Source of the DNA: Algibacter mikhailovii
GTDB lineage: Bacteria; Bacteroidota; Bacteroidia; Flavobacteriales; Flavobacteriaceae
Assembly (NCBI RefSeq): GCF_014651495.1
Contig: NZ_BMWZ01000005.1
Coordinates: forward strand, 248,001-312,000
Reading direction: 5' to 3'
Length of the DNA stretch: 64,000 nucleotides
The position numbers were made by a program, and so were the translations under genes. Under the pieces are notes generated by a model. The model did not search any database and was not told the DNA's origin. It saw only the letters and a list, made by a program, of their open reading frames with translations. Shown in pieces: positions 43,938 through 52,900 of the stretch; position 1 is the stretch's first letter; every line of letters starts with the position of its first letter.

Positions 43938-43975
43938 TTAACTTCATCTTTTTCTGTCGAAAAAGATGAAGTTAA
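43938..43975. repeat. Perfect 17-bp inverted repeat with tetraloop
   Basis: TTAACTTCATCTTTTTC and GAAAAAGATGAAGTTAA match perfectly around TGTC. It lies between the end of the SGNH gene (44008) and the start of DUF1853 (43901). No T run follows the stem on the minus strand, so it is not a standard terminator. Confidence 0.8.
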
Positions 43976-44007
43976 TATAGTTAAATTTCAATTTAGTATA
44001 ATTAGTT

Positions 44008-44784
44008 TTAAAACTGAGATTTAAGTTTTTCTAACGCTATAGGGAGTATTCTTTCAACAAATTTACTGTATGCTAGTGCTGAGGGGTGCAATCTATCTGA
44101 AGCTACAAGTGCTGTATTATTTAATCCATCTCTTGTTATATCTGTAATGTTTACATAGCTAACGGAGATAGATTCGCAATAGTTTTCAGCAAAATTGTTA
44201 TACCTGTCAATTCCATTTGATATATTGACATTGCCTTTCCCAAATGGTGTAAATGCATAATCTGGAATAGATACAACAATAACCTTATCTTTTTGACTGT
44301 TGGCTAGCCGTGTTGCAGTATTTACAAGTCTAATAAATTCATTTTCGAATAATGAAAAAGGTCTTCCTTGAAATTGATTGTTTACCCCAATAAGTAATGT
44401 TACTAAATCAAAATTATCTTTTGGTTTCTCAGCATTGATAGCTGAAATAAGGGAAGATGTTGTCCAACCTGTTTGTGCTATGACTTGTAGCTCAAATTCA
44501 ACCTTAGTATCAAATTCAGATTTTAACGCGGTTTTTAATTGTTCTGGGAATTTACAAGTGTCGCATACACTTTCTCCAATGGTATAACTGTCACCCAAAG
44601 AAAGGATTCTAAACGTTTTCTTTTCATCTTCACTAGATGCTGTGCCTGTTTCTTCTTGGTCTTTGTTGGTTTCAGTTTTTGTTTCAGAATATTCTATTGT
44701 TTCATCAATTTCAGTATTTCCAGAACATCCAACCCACAACAACAAACCTAAGCTAAGATATAGCAAGGTAGATTTCAATTTCAT
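44008..44784 (-). CDS. SGNH/GDSL hydrolase lipoprotein
   Basis: A 258-residue protein with a lipobox (LLLWVGCSG, Cys20) and a Glu/Thr-rich linker, then an SGNH hydrolase domain from about residue 58. Catalytic blocks: LSLGDSYTIGE (Ser, block I), LLIGVNNQFQG (Gly/Asn, block III) and SDRLHPSALAY (Asp and His, block V). It should be an envelope-anchored esterase or lipase; the substrate is unknown. It lies about 90 bases after the SDR gene on the same strand. Confidence 0.88.
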   Translation of the reverse strand: MKLKSTLLYLSLGLLLWVGCSGNTEIDETIEYSETKTETNKDQEETGTASSEDEKKTFRILSLGDSYTIGESVCDTCKFPEQLKTALKSEFDTKVEFELQVIAQTGWTTSSLISAINAEKPKDNFDLVTLLIGVNNQFQGRPFSLFENEFIRLVNTATRLANSQKDKVIVVSIPDYAFTPFGKGNVNISNGIDRYNNFAENYCESISVSYVNITDITRDGLNNTALVASDRLHPSALAYSKFVERILPIALEKLKSQF

Positions 44785-44876
44785 TTTTTCTTTTAAAGAT
44801 AAGACTTTGAGATGAAATTAAAAATTAATAAGTAGTTAAGACTTGACTTGCTCTTAACAATAGTATTAGATTTTAC

Positions 44877-45593
44877 CTAAGGGTTTGTAGACCATAGAGC
44901 AGCACTTTTAAGCATAGCTCTTCTAGGAAGCTTCAGGCCTGCTAGGATTAATTCGGCAAAATCATCAGGTTGTAATACATTTTCTGAACCTTTTTCCATC
45001 ATCCCTAACTCAAGTGTCAGGTCAGATTCTATGGTGCTTGGTGTTAAGGTGTTCACTCTTATGTTGTTTTTTCTAACCTCTTTCATAAGAGATTCAGACA
45101 TTCCAATAACTGCAAATTTTGAAGCACTGTATCCTGATATATTAGGATTTCCGTTTAGGCCAGCGGTTGAGGAAACATTAATAATATCGCCGGCATTTTG
45201 ACTTATGAGGTGTGGTAGCACTTCTTTCGTAACATAATACATGCCCATTACATTTACCTGTATCATTGCGCTCCACTCTTCTACAGGCATATCATTAAAC
45301 GATCCTACGGTACAGATACCTGCATTGTTTACCAAAATATCTATCCCGTTTAAAGTGTTTATTAATGCTTTGATATTCGTTTTAACGTCTTCATAATTTC
45401 CAACATCAAATACAGCATAAGTGGCTTTAACACCTAAGGCTTCAATTTCAGCAACTGTTGCTTTTAAAGTCGCTTCGTTTCTACCAGTTATTCCTATGTC
45501 TATACCTTCTTTTGCTAAGGCCAAAGCTGTAGCTTTTCCAAGGCCTCTACTGCCGCCAGTTATGATGGCTTTTTTGTTTTTTAGATTACTCAT
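44877..45593 (-). CDS. Short-chain dehydrogenase/reductase (FabG-like)
   Basis: A 238-residue SDR with the NAD(P) motif TGGSRGLGKA (about 11-20), NNAG (about 89-92), a catalytic Ser in NVSSTAG (about 139-145) and YSASK (about 154-158). Length is that of 3-oxoacyl-ACP reductases, but most SDRs of this type act on other substrates. It lies downstream of the porin, propeller-Dabb, HbpS-like and Crp genes on the same strand, so it may serve the same pathway. Confidence 0.86.
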   Translation of the reverse strand: MSNLKNKKAIITGGSRGLGKATALALAKEGIDIGITGRNEATLKATVAEIEALGVKATYAVFDVGNYEDVKTNIKALINTLNGIDILVNNAGICTVGSFNDMPVEEWSAMIQVNVMGMYYVTKEVLPHLISQNAGDIINVSSTAGLNGNPNISGYSASKFAVIGMSESLMKEVRKNNIRVNTLTPSTIESDLTLELGMMEKGSENVLQPDDFAELILAGLKLPRRAMLKSAALWSTNP

Positions 45594-45681
45594 TGTTTAT
45601 CTTTTAATATGTTTATTTTTTAATTCTCAAAAGCTTTAACTAATATCTTAATTTACCCACGGATTAGGTGTGTTTTTAGTT

Positions 45682-46845
45682 TTAGAAGTTAGCCTCAATC
45701 CAAACACCAGGAATAACCGCATTGTCGATTAAACCTGAACCGCCAGGCCGGATATCATATTGAACAGCAGGTTGCAGCACAAAATGATTTGTAATCTGAA
45801 AACGATAGCCTAACTCTAATACAATTTCTGATGATAACTCATTCTCTTGTAAGATAGCCCACTCATCACTAAAAGTGCCAATAGTAGCAAAAAATAATAT
45901 TCTATCCTGCTCTCTAGATTTGATTAATCCTTTCCAGTTGACACCTAAGCTACTTTGAAACGGTACTTTAGCGATTTCACCTTGCTGTGAGTAAGCCATG
46001 GTAAGAAAAGAATATAATCCATCTATAAGTTCTATATCAATATGCCCATAAAAACGTGCAAAATGTTCGGATTCACTTCCATGATCAAAATTAGAAAAAG
46101 TACCAAAAGCTTGATGCGTTCCTAAGTAAATTCTGCTATTACGACCTGCAATTTTTCCGAACCAATCATATTGAAAGAATATAGATAAATCATCCGAACT
46201 TCTAAAAGCAAAGTCTAACCCATGTTGCGTTTCGTCAAATACGTCTTTCCCCAATTGATATGCACCCAATTGAAATTGGTGCTTAGAACTAGCATTATAT
46301 TTAAGCCTTGCCCCCCATGTTGGAAATGGAAAAGTGGTCATTAATCCATCTAACAACAAGGTTCTTATGAGGCCATTTACTGTATTATTAAGTGAATAAT
46401 AATACAATGCAGAAACAGAGAAATCGTCGGCAGCAGTAGTACGACCAATTTTTAAGGAAAATTGTTTTCCAAAGTCTTTTTCAATACCTAAATCATACAA
46501 AAAAGTACTTTGTCCTCCAACGACATTCAATGGCTCAAAAACTGAACCAACCTCTTTCTCTAGCCCATTACCATGCCGGTTTATAATAGAAATTTTTCCT
46601 CGCGTACCTTTCCATCCGAACATTTTATCAAAATTAAATCTAAGTCCTGTATAAAGTTGCCCAGCGTAATTACTGGTTTGTTCCAACCCTCCCGAAACAT
46701 TAACTGCTGCAATTGAGGCATAAGATAAAAAAGGATCGATGCCATTTTTTTTCCAATTTCCACTCTGGATGCTATCTGTTTCTTTTGCTTGCCCCAATAA
46801 TATGTATGAAGAAAGAACAAAGAAGATTGAAATTAATTTCTTCAT
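45682..46845 (-). CDS. OprB-type carbohydrate porin-like protein
   Basis: A 387-residue outer-membrane protein with a signal peptide (MKKLISIFFVLSSYILLGQA) and a mature part of amphipathic strands ending in the aromatic GVWIEANF. SGGLEQTSNYAGQLYTGLRF, WGARLKYNASSKHQFQLGAY and DIRPGGSGLIDNAVIPGVW are typical of the OprB family of carbohydrate-selective porins. The substrate is not predictable. A hairpin terminator (46945-46987) separates it from the propeller-Dabb gene upstream. Confidence 0.78.
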   Translation of the reverse strand: MKKLISIFFVLSSYILLGQAKETDSIQSGNWKKNGIDPFLSYASIAAVNVSGGLEQTSNYAGQLYTGLRFNFDKMFGWKGTRGKISIINRHGNGLEKEVGSVFEPLNVVGGQSTFLYDLGIEKDFGKQFSLKIGRTTAADDFSVSALYYYSLNNTVNGLIRTLLLDGLMTTFPFPTWGARLKYNASSKHQFQLGAYQLGKDVFDETQHGLDFAFRSSDDLSIFFQYDWFGKIAGRNSRIYLGTHQAFGTFSNFDHGSESEHFARFYGHIDIELIDGLYSFLTMAYSQQGEIAKVPFQSSLGVNWKGLIKSREQDRILFFATIGTFSDEWAILQENELSSEIVLELGYRFQITNHFVLQPAVQYDIRPGGSGLIDNAVIPGVWIEANF

Positions 46846-46944
46846 TTTATATCAAACTGCGTTTTAGGTACACTAGCGACTTTAAGATTCACTTTTTAAG
46901 CACCCTAGGAATTTTTAGCGCCATTATTCGATTTAATGATTTCT

Positions 46945-46987
46945 AAAACCTAACAAATAAGTAGTTAAAAATTATTTGTTAGGTTTT
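46945..46987 (-). terminator. Terminator after the propeller-Dabb gene
   Basis: AAAACCTAACAAATAA and TTATTTGTTAGGTTTT form a 16-bp perfect stem with an 11-base loop, starting 32 bases after the stop codon at 47019. The T run on the minus strand is short (TTTT within the stem end). Confidence 0.65.
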
Positions 46988-47018
46988 AAATCTAATTACG
47001 TAAGCCGTAATATTCATT

Positions 47019-48542
47019 TTACTTTTCTGCCCAATAATCCATGACTACAGCATCGGCAAAAAATGCAGCATAATTATTTAAAAGTGCGATATGAGCCTCG
47101 TGAAATAAGTATACTTCTCTGGCATGTTCGTCATTAAATGTTATCACAAAAGTATGGGTTAGTCCTTTGGTGTGCCCTTCGGTACTGTCATTTAATCCCC
47201 ATTCAAAATCGGCAACTGTAGGTATTTTGTTTTTCAGGTCTATAAAAGCATTAACGGCTGCATTTATTTGCTCTTCAGAGGCATCTTCTTTATATTTTAG
47301 ATGCACAATATGTTTTATGACTTTATCTCCTCTATCAATTTTAGGGGCAATTTTATAGCTAGCAACTTTTCGTAAATCTGATCTAAAAGAACCAGCAATA
47401 AGGAAGTTATCGTCACCAATTTTATGAGACCTTAAGCCGTAATAAATAGAAAATCCAGTTTCTAAATAATTTATTGGGCTTAGAATGCCTTCTTTATCCA
47501 ATTTGAGCAATTGAATACTAGCATCATCTCTTGTCCCTACTGCTAAAACAGCTTCGTTATTATCTGTTGAAACAATTTCAATTCTGGTTTGTCCTTGAAG
47601 TTTTGTGTTTTCATCATCTTTTAGAACAAAATGCGGGATTAAAGCCCCTTTTTTATCCACTTTAAAAACACTTACACCATCACCGTGATAAACAAAGTCT
47701 GGTCTTTTAATAAAACCACCCCTCTTGTAATATTTATGATGCCTGTGACCAACCACCACATAATGATTTCCATCTAAAGTTGCACCGGTTACGGGGTATG
47801 CACCTGTTAAATATCTATCAGTGGTATTGTCACTTATATTATTAACGTTCTTAAACTTTCCGTTGTCGTAAACTCTAAAACTACTTACGCCATTATCTTG
47901 AAATCCACCAGTATATAAATACGTTTTTCCTTTAATTTTGTGAACAAACATACCTATGATACCATCTGTATGAATAGTCTCATCATCTTTCATAGACATC
48001 ACATGAGTTAACTTTCCATCATCATGTATTTTAAAACTACTTAAACCAGGTGTTTCTTCTAAACCACCAATAAATAAATATGATGCTGATTTCATATGAA
48101 TCACTTGCAATGTAATGGCAACACCAAGATGTGTTTCATCCGTATCTTCAACTAGGGAAACACGTTCTAAAGCGCCGTTATCTAAGATCTTAAAAGTTTC
48201 AATAACGTTTCCGTGCTTGTTGGCCACAAAAAGAAAATCTGTACCATTAATATTATCAGCAACCATACCTCTTGATGGTCCTTTTTCCATATGAAGCTTA
48301 TGATTGCTAATTGGAGTAAGTTTCCCGTCTGCATCTAAGCTGTAAACATCCACATCACCAATACCGCCAGCATATACGTAGTGAGAACCATCTTTTTCAT
48401 AGCTTGTAACAGATACGGTATTCTTGCCAGATATGTTTTTAAAATCTTTTCTGTAAAGCATTAAGTCATCAATGTTTTGCCCAATAGATATTTGAGCTAT
48501 TAGCAACGCAACAAGAAAAACACCTTTTTTAATAGTCTTCAT
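47019..48542 (-). CDS. Secreted beta-propeller fused to a Dabb domain
   Basis: A 507-residue protein with a signal peptide (MKTIKKGVFLVALLIAQISIGQ). Residues about 25-400 are repeats of the type 'VYSLDADGKLTPISNHKL', 'TFKILDNGALERVSL', 'FKIHDDGKLTHVM', 'FRVYDNGKFKNVNN', 'VFKVDKKGALIPH' and 'LLKLDKEGILSPIN', the blades of a lactonase-like seven-bladed propeller. Residues about 405-505 form a stress-responsive A/B barrel (Dabb): IKHIVHLKYKEDASEEQI at the start, THTFVITFNDEHAREVYLFH later. I do not know a characterised protein with this fusion. It follows the HbpS-like gene by 40 bases. Confidence 0.75.
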   Translation of the reverse strand: MKTIKKGVFLVALLIAQISIGQNIDDLMLYRKDFKNISGKNTVSVTSYEKDGSHYVYAGGIGDVDVYSLDADGKLTPISNHKLHMEKGPSRGMVADNINGTDFLFVANKHGNVIETFKILDNGALERVSLVEDTDETHLGVAITLQVIHMKSASYLFIGGLEETPGLSSFKIHDDGKLTHVMSMKDDETIHTDGIIGMFVHKIKGKTYLYTGGFQDNGVSSFRVYDNGKFKNVNNISDNTTDRYLTGAYPVTGATLDGNHYVVVGHRHHKYYKRGGFIKRPDFVYHGDGVSVFKVDKKGALIPHFVLKDDENTKLQGQTRIEIVSTDNNEAVLAVGTRDDASIQLLKLDKEGILSPINYLETGFSIYYGLRSHKIGDDNFLIAGSFRSDLRKVASYKIAPKIDRGDKVIKHIVHLKYKEDASEEQINAAVNAFIDLKNKIPTVADFEWGLNDSTEGHTKGLTHTFVITFNDEHAREVYLFHEAHIALLNNYAAFFADAVVMDYWAEK

Positions 48543-48581
48543 AATTTAAGTCTTTATTCTATCCTTTTTAAAAGTAATCAT

Positions 48582-49070
48582 TTAATATAAAATGGCCTTG
48601 GCTCCTGCAGTAGCAATAGCTCTATCTTGATCAATTGTGCCACCACTTACGCCAATAGCTCCTATGATTTTGCCTTCTTTATTTATAATAGGCAATCCAC
48701 CAGGGAAAGAAACTAAACCATTATTGGTTAATTCAATATTGTAAATGATTCCTCCAGGTTGTGTTAATTCGCCAAGTTTTCCGGTGTCTATATTGAAATA
48801 ACGCGCTGTTTTTGCTTTTTTAATAGCAACGTCTATACTACCAAGGTAAGATTCATCCATTCTAATGAATGCTTTTAGATTGGCTCCGGCATCAACAACG
48901 GCTATATTTACTAATACTTTGGACTCTTCTGCATTTTTCTTTGCAGTCAGGAGGGCTTTTAGGGCTTCGTCATGTGTAAGGTCATTTGTTATTTGAGCAT
49001 GAGATGCATTTGATGATATAGCGAGTATCATTACAAAGGCATATATTTTAGCGTTTTTGAGTATGTTCAT
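48582..49070 (-). CDS. Secreted heme-binding-protein-like (HbpS/GlcG family)
   Basis: A 162-residue protein: a signal peptide (MNILKNAKIYAFVMILAISS, cleavage after SHA) and a single HbpS/GlcG domain. LVNIAVVDAGANLKAFIRMD, the GGIIYNIELTN loop, PGGLPIINKEGKIIGAIGVS and DRAIATAGA are the family's conserved blocks. HbpS binds heme and acts in redox sensing in Streptomyces; many relatives sit next to catabolic enzymes. The start at 49070 is preferred because it places the signal peptide at the N-terminus; the frame is open for 23 more codons. It follows the Crp gene by about 90 bases. Confidence 0.8.
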   Translation of the reverse strand: MNILKNAKIYAFVMILAISSNASHAQITNDLTHDEALKALLTAKKNAEESKVLVNIAVVDAGANLKAFIRMDESYLGSIDVAIKKAKTARYFNIDTGKLGELTQPGGIIYNIELTNNGLVSFPGGLPIINKEGKIIGAIGVSGGTIDQDRAIATAGAKAILY

Positions 49071-49159
49071 AAAACCTGATTTTGGATGTTCTCTGCAAAA
49101 ATCAGAAAAGATGAAGAGAATAAAGTTGAACAAGTTCAACTCAAAGAAAATAATTGAAT

Positions 49160-49744
49160 TTATGCCTGTTTTTTTATTTTGCTTAAAAATTCATGTGTAA
49201 TACCTAGATAACTTGCTATTTGTTTATCCGTTAGTTTTGTTGCTATATTGGGGTAGGTACTAGTAAAATGAAGGTAGCGTTCTCGAGCGGAATAGGTGTT
49301 ATTTCGAATTAAACGACGTTGCCAAGCCACCAAAGCCTTTTGAGACATGACTCTGAATAGTTTCTCTACAATAGGAAGAGATTCATAAAGAGCTAACTTG
49401 TTCGTTCTATGTATTAAAAAAACTTTGCTGTCTTCTAATGCTTGAATATTTAAGTGGGAAGGTTTCTGATTCATAAAACTATCGATGTCCATAACCCACC
49501 AGTCTTTCGAAGCAAAATAAAGTACATTTTCGTTGCCTTTTTTGTCAATGGTAAAAACTCTAAAGCAGCCTTCTATGACAAAACCTTCAAACTTATAAAT
49601 GTCTCCTTGTGTTAATAAGAATTCTTTCTTCTTTATAATTTGTGGTTTAAAGAAACTACAAATAGTATCGAGCTCCTCATTACTAATTTCGACGTATTTT
49701 TTTATGTTTTCTTTAAGTAAGCTGTACGGCATTTTGGAATCCAT
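49160..49744 (-). CDS. Crp/Fnr-family transcriptional regulator
   Basis: A 194-residue protein with an N-terminal cyclic-nucleotide-binding-type beta-roll (about 25-120, KKEFLLTQGDIYKFEGFVIE and NVLYFASKDWWVMD) and a short C-terminal helix-turn-helix (KLTDKQIASYLGITHEFLSK). It has no cysteine cluster, so it is not an FNR-type oxygen sensor. It heads the run HbpS-like, propeller-Dabb, porin and SDR and may control it. The C-terminal DNA-binding domain is short, as is usual for this Bacteroidota subgroup. Confidence 0.85.
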   Translation of the reverse strand: MDSKMPYSLLKENIKKYVEISNEELDTICSFFKPQIIKKKEFLLTQGDIYKFEGFVIEGCFRVFTIDKKGNENVLYFASKDWWVMDIDSFMNQKPSHLNIQALEDSKVFLIHRTNKLALYESLPIVEKLFRVMSQKALVAWQRRLIRNNTYSARERYLHFTSTYPNIATKLTDKQIASYLGITHEFLSKIKKQA

Positions 49745-49894
49745 TAAGTATTAAACTAAAGTATAATATTTTATTGAGATTTTAATTGCCATGGTGAGCG
49801 AACTCAAAACATATAAATCATGTTTTCACGCCTAAAGTATGTTTTTTTTGAATAATTGATAAAATTAATAAAAGTGATTTCTTGGAAATAGAAT

Positions 49895-49925
49895 AAAAAA
49901 AAGCCCCTTTTAGGGGCTTTTTTAA
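49895..49925. terminator. Strong bidirectional terminator
   Basis: AAAGCCCC and GGGGCTTT with flanking A and T runs form a long stem with a small loop. It lies 16 bases after the stop codon of the large gene at 49941. Confidence 0.88.
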
Positions 49926-49940
49926 TTTTAAATTAATAGT

Positions 49941-52900
49941 CTATTTTTTGTACAAAGGATCTAAACCAATGGTACCTACTAGACGCTTTAAGTAATCTTT
50001 AGATTTAAAATCACTATACGTTTTTTTAGTAGCTTCCAAACGTTCATTTAGCTGCAGATCACCTACTAAAATATCATTGTGGGGATCGTTTATAAACGCT
50101 TCTAAATAGTCTATTTGAGAAGCATAATAAGTTATATCCTTTTTCTGTTTTAGTGCTAATCTCTCTTTATACCAATCTGCATTGATGACATAATCTCTAT
50201 CAAAATATTGTCTTAATTCTGGATCACTGATGTCTTTGCCTTCATAATGTCCATATGCCATAATATTTAATAGAATTTTTAAAGGTGGAATAGCTGCTTC
50301 AATGCTTCCATCTTCAAAATAGTTTAATGCCACCTTCTGTTGTGCTTCAACTATATTGTTTATACCGTCTACATAATCTTCTAGATTTTGTAATTCTGGC
50401 TTTAACATACGTTCATTAAAAACAGCAGTAGGTTCGTCAAACAATCTATTTAAGCATAATAGAGAAAATGTTTTTGTAATTCTATAGCCTAAACGACTAG
50501 CTAATATTTTCTCACCATTATGTTCAAAATCTTCAAGTTTTTCTAGAGAACCATTAGCAATTAAATTTGCGGGGTCTCTATCTTCTGGTGCCATTCTAGC
50601 CCAGATTTCCGGAATTAATAAACTAACATCATGATCAATTTTGTTTTCAGCACCAACATAACCAGCTGCGGTACTAAACCCATTAGACTCTGTTAAAATA
50701 TGAGATAGTAAAGCATTGTTTAAATCGGTGGTTGGCGTCAACATATTAAACGGCGCCTTTGTTAATGCCCCTTCTGATCCAGCGCCTGTAGTTGAAGGCG
50801 ATTTACCAGTTAAACTACAAATGAAGTCCATAAACAATTCAGGGGTTTCCTGATAGTGAATTGGGTTATAAACAGCTAATGGTCTAATACCTGCTTCTCT
50901 ATCTGCTGGATTATTTCTTCTTCCGGGTAAAACAGCATTTACTGTATGAATTACAGGGTCACTAAGTTTAATCTTTCTCTTTAAACGAACACCCATGTCA
51001 GAGATGTATGATGCTTCGGTTTCATTATAAAATCTATTAGGTTCTAAATAACGAGGGTTTTTAGTTGGTAATCCATCTTCTATAATTCTAGGGTGAGATG
51101 GCAGTACAAACTGTATATTGTCATCATCGCTATCAATTATTTCTTTGATAAAGTCTTGAACGGGCTGCGTATACTTATCATAACTAATGGTGTCTTCATA
51201 GATTTCAATGGCATCCTGTTTAGTCAACATTTCATAATTTGTCAAGAATCTTCCATCTGAAATAATATCTAATTCAGCACCTTTGTCATACCCTCTAACA
51301 ATGGCTTCATCAGGTCTTTGGAACAAGTGGGCCTCGCAGTTAACCAATACTTTTACACTAGAATTACTATACTCTGGATTTAAATCTTTGAGTAGCTCTT
51401 TAGGTAGCGTTATTGATGCAGTAATATCGTCTTCCGTTTGGATTTTTTCACTTGCAGAGAAATCTGAACGTAATTTATTAAGCATCCAATTTCCTTGTTC
51501 GTTGAACCCAATTCTCACATAACTACCTACTACAGGGTTGTTGTTGTAAAGTAGAGATGTTCCTTCAACACCATTTATAATATCTACAGACATCATGTCC
51601 TTCCAGTTAAGTTTACCTCCATGGGCTTGTCTAAATAGTCGTTTTACAAATAAGACTAAAGAGCGTATATGGACAGGGATGTTTTCTAGCCATTCATTAA
51701 ACTCATCGGTGTTTTCGTCAGAAGGCGTTAGTAATTTTACAACAGAACCTAATGTTCTTTCTTCACTTAAAAATGATCTTGATTTTGGTCTGTTAGGGTC
51801 CTTATCTTTCCATCTTGTGGAATAATTAAATTCAATAATTTCATCGGCTTTTTTGAAATCTTCCTCAATATTATGAATGTTAAATCTTCCGTAAGTAATA
51901 GCATTCTGCATAGACTTAGAAATCTCAGATTTACCACCTCCTGAAACGGTACAAGGTTTATGACAAAATACACCTTCTGGATAGGTTTCTACAATTCGCC
52001 ATAGGTCGATAGATTTATGTTTTTCTAATCTTAGTTTGTTTCCAGAAGGATGGACATAGGTTTTAAAAGGTGATAATTTTAGTTTTTGTTCCTTACCTTT
52101 AAAGTTCCATGTGATGCTATTTGTATTCGTATTGAAATAAGACGATTCCGGAATATAAACTATGTTAGGATAGTTATTGTCAACCGCATAATTTTCTGGT
52201 TTAACAGTAATGCGATCTCCTAGCAAAGTTTTAACATCTTCAAAGGTGTGGTCTAGGCCATAATAGTGATTATAGTCATTACAATTTACGGTGTCACCCA
52301 TAACCCTTCTTGCATAGGCTATAGCGCCTCCTGCATGTTCTTCTTCAAGCATGCCATAGAGATTCGCAGAATAGCTAATCTGTGTTTTTATTTCTTTCTT
52401 AGAATATCCATAATAATTATCAGCAATAATGGTTACTACTACACCACTTTCATCTCTACAAGTGATTTTAAAAGCACCACCATCATTATAAAGTTCATTT
52501 TCCTCTATCCAACACATGCCATCTTTTTTCTGACGGTCTGTTGCATCGTCAAAATGTGGAAGTCCTACATCTTTCTTTTTAAGCTTTAACAAATGAGGTG
52601 CAAGAATGATGCATCCTGTATGCCCGGTCCAATGTTCAGGGTCTAATGCTGCATCATTATGTGCTAAATTAGGATTACCTGCATTGCCAAAAATGTTTTC
52701 AACGAAGTCTAAATTACTCACTAAAGAGCCTGGAGCAAAGAAACGAACTTCTAATCTTTTTTCAGAAATAACACCTTTTACTTCTGGGCATACCACTGGT
52801 CTTAGCAACATAGAGACCATAGTTAAGGCTTTCTCCTTTTGATTTGATGTAAACGGAAGTGTATTTAACTCGTCAGTAGGTTTAAAGGCTGCATTGATAA

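Noticed and set aside
52266-52589. 107-codon open frame on the plus strand
   Set aside because: Antisense within the large PEPCK-like gene, with no plausible start context or homology.
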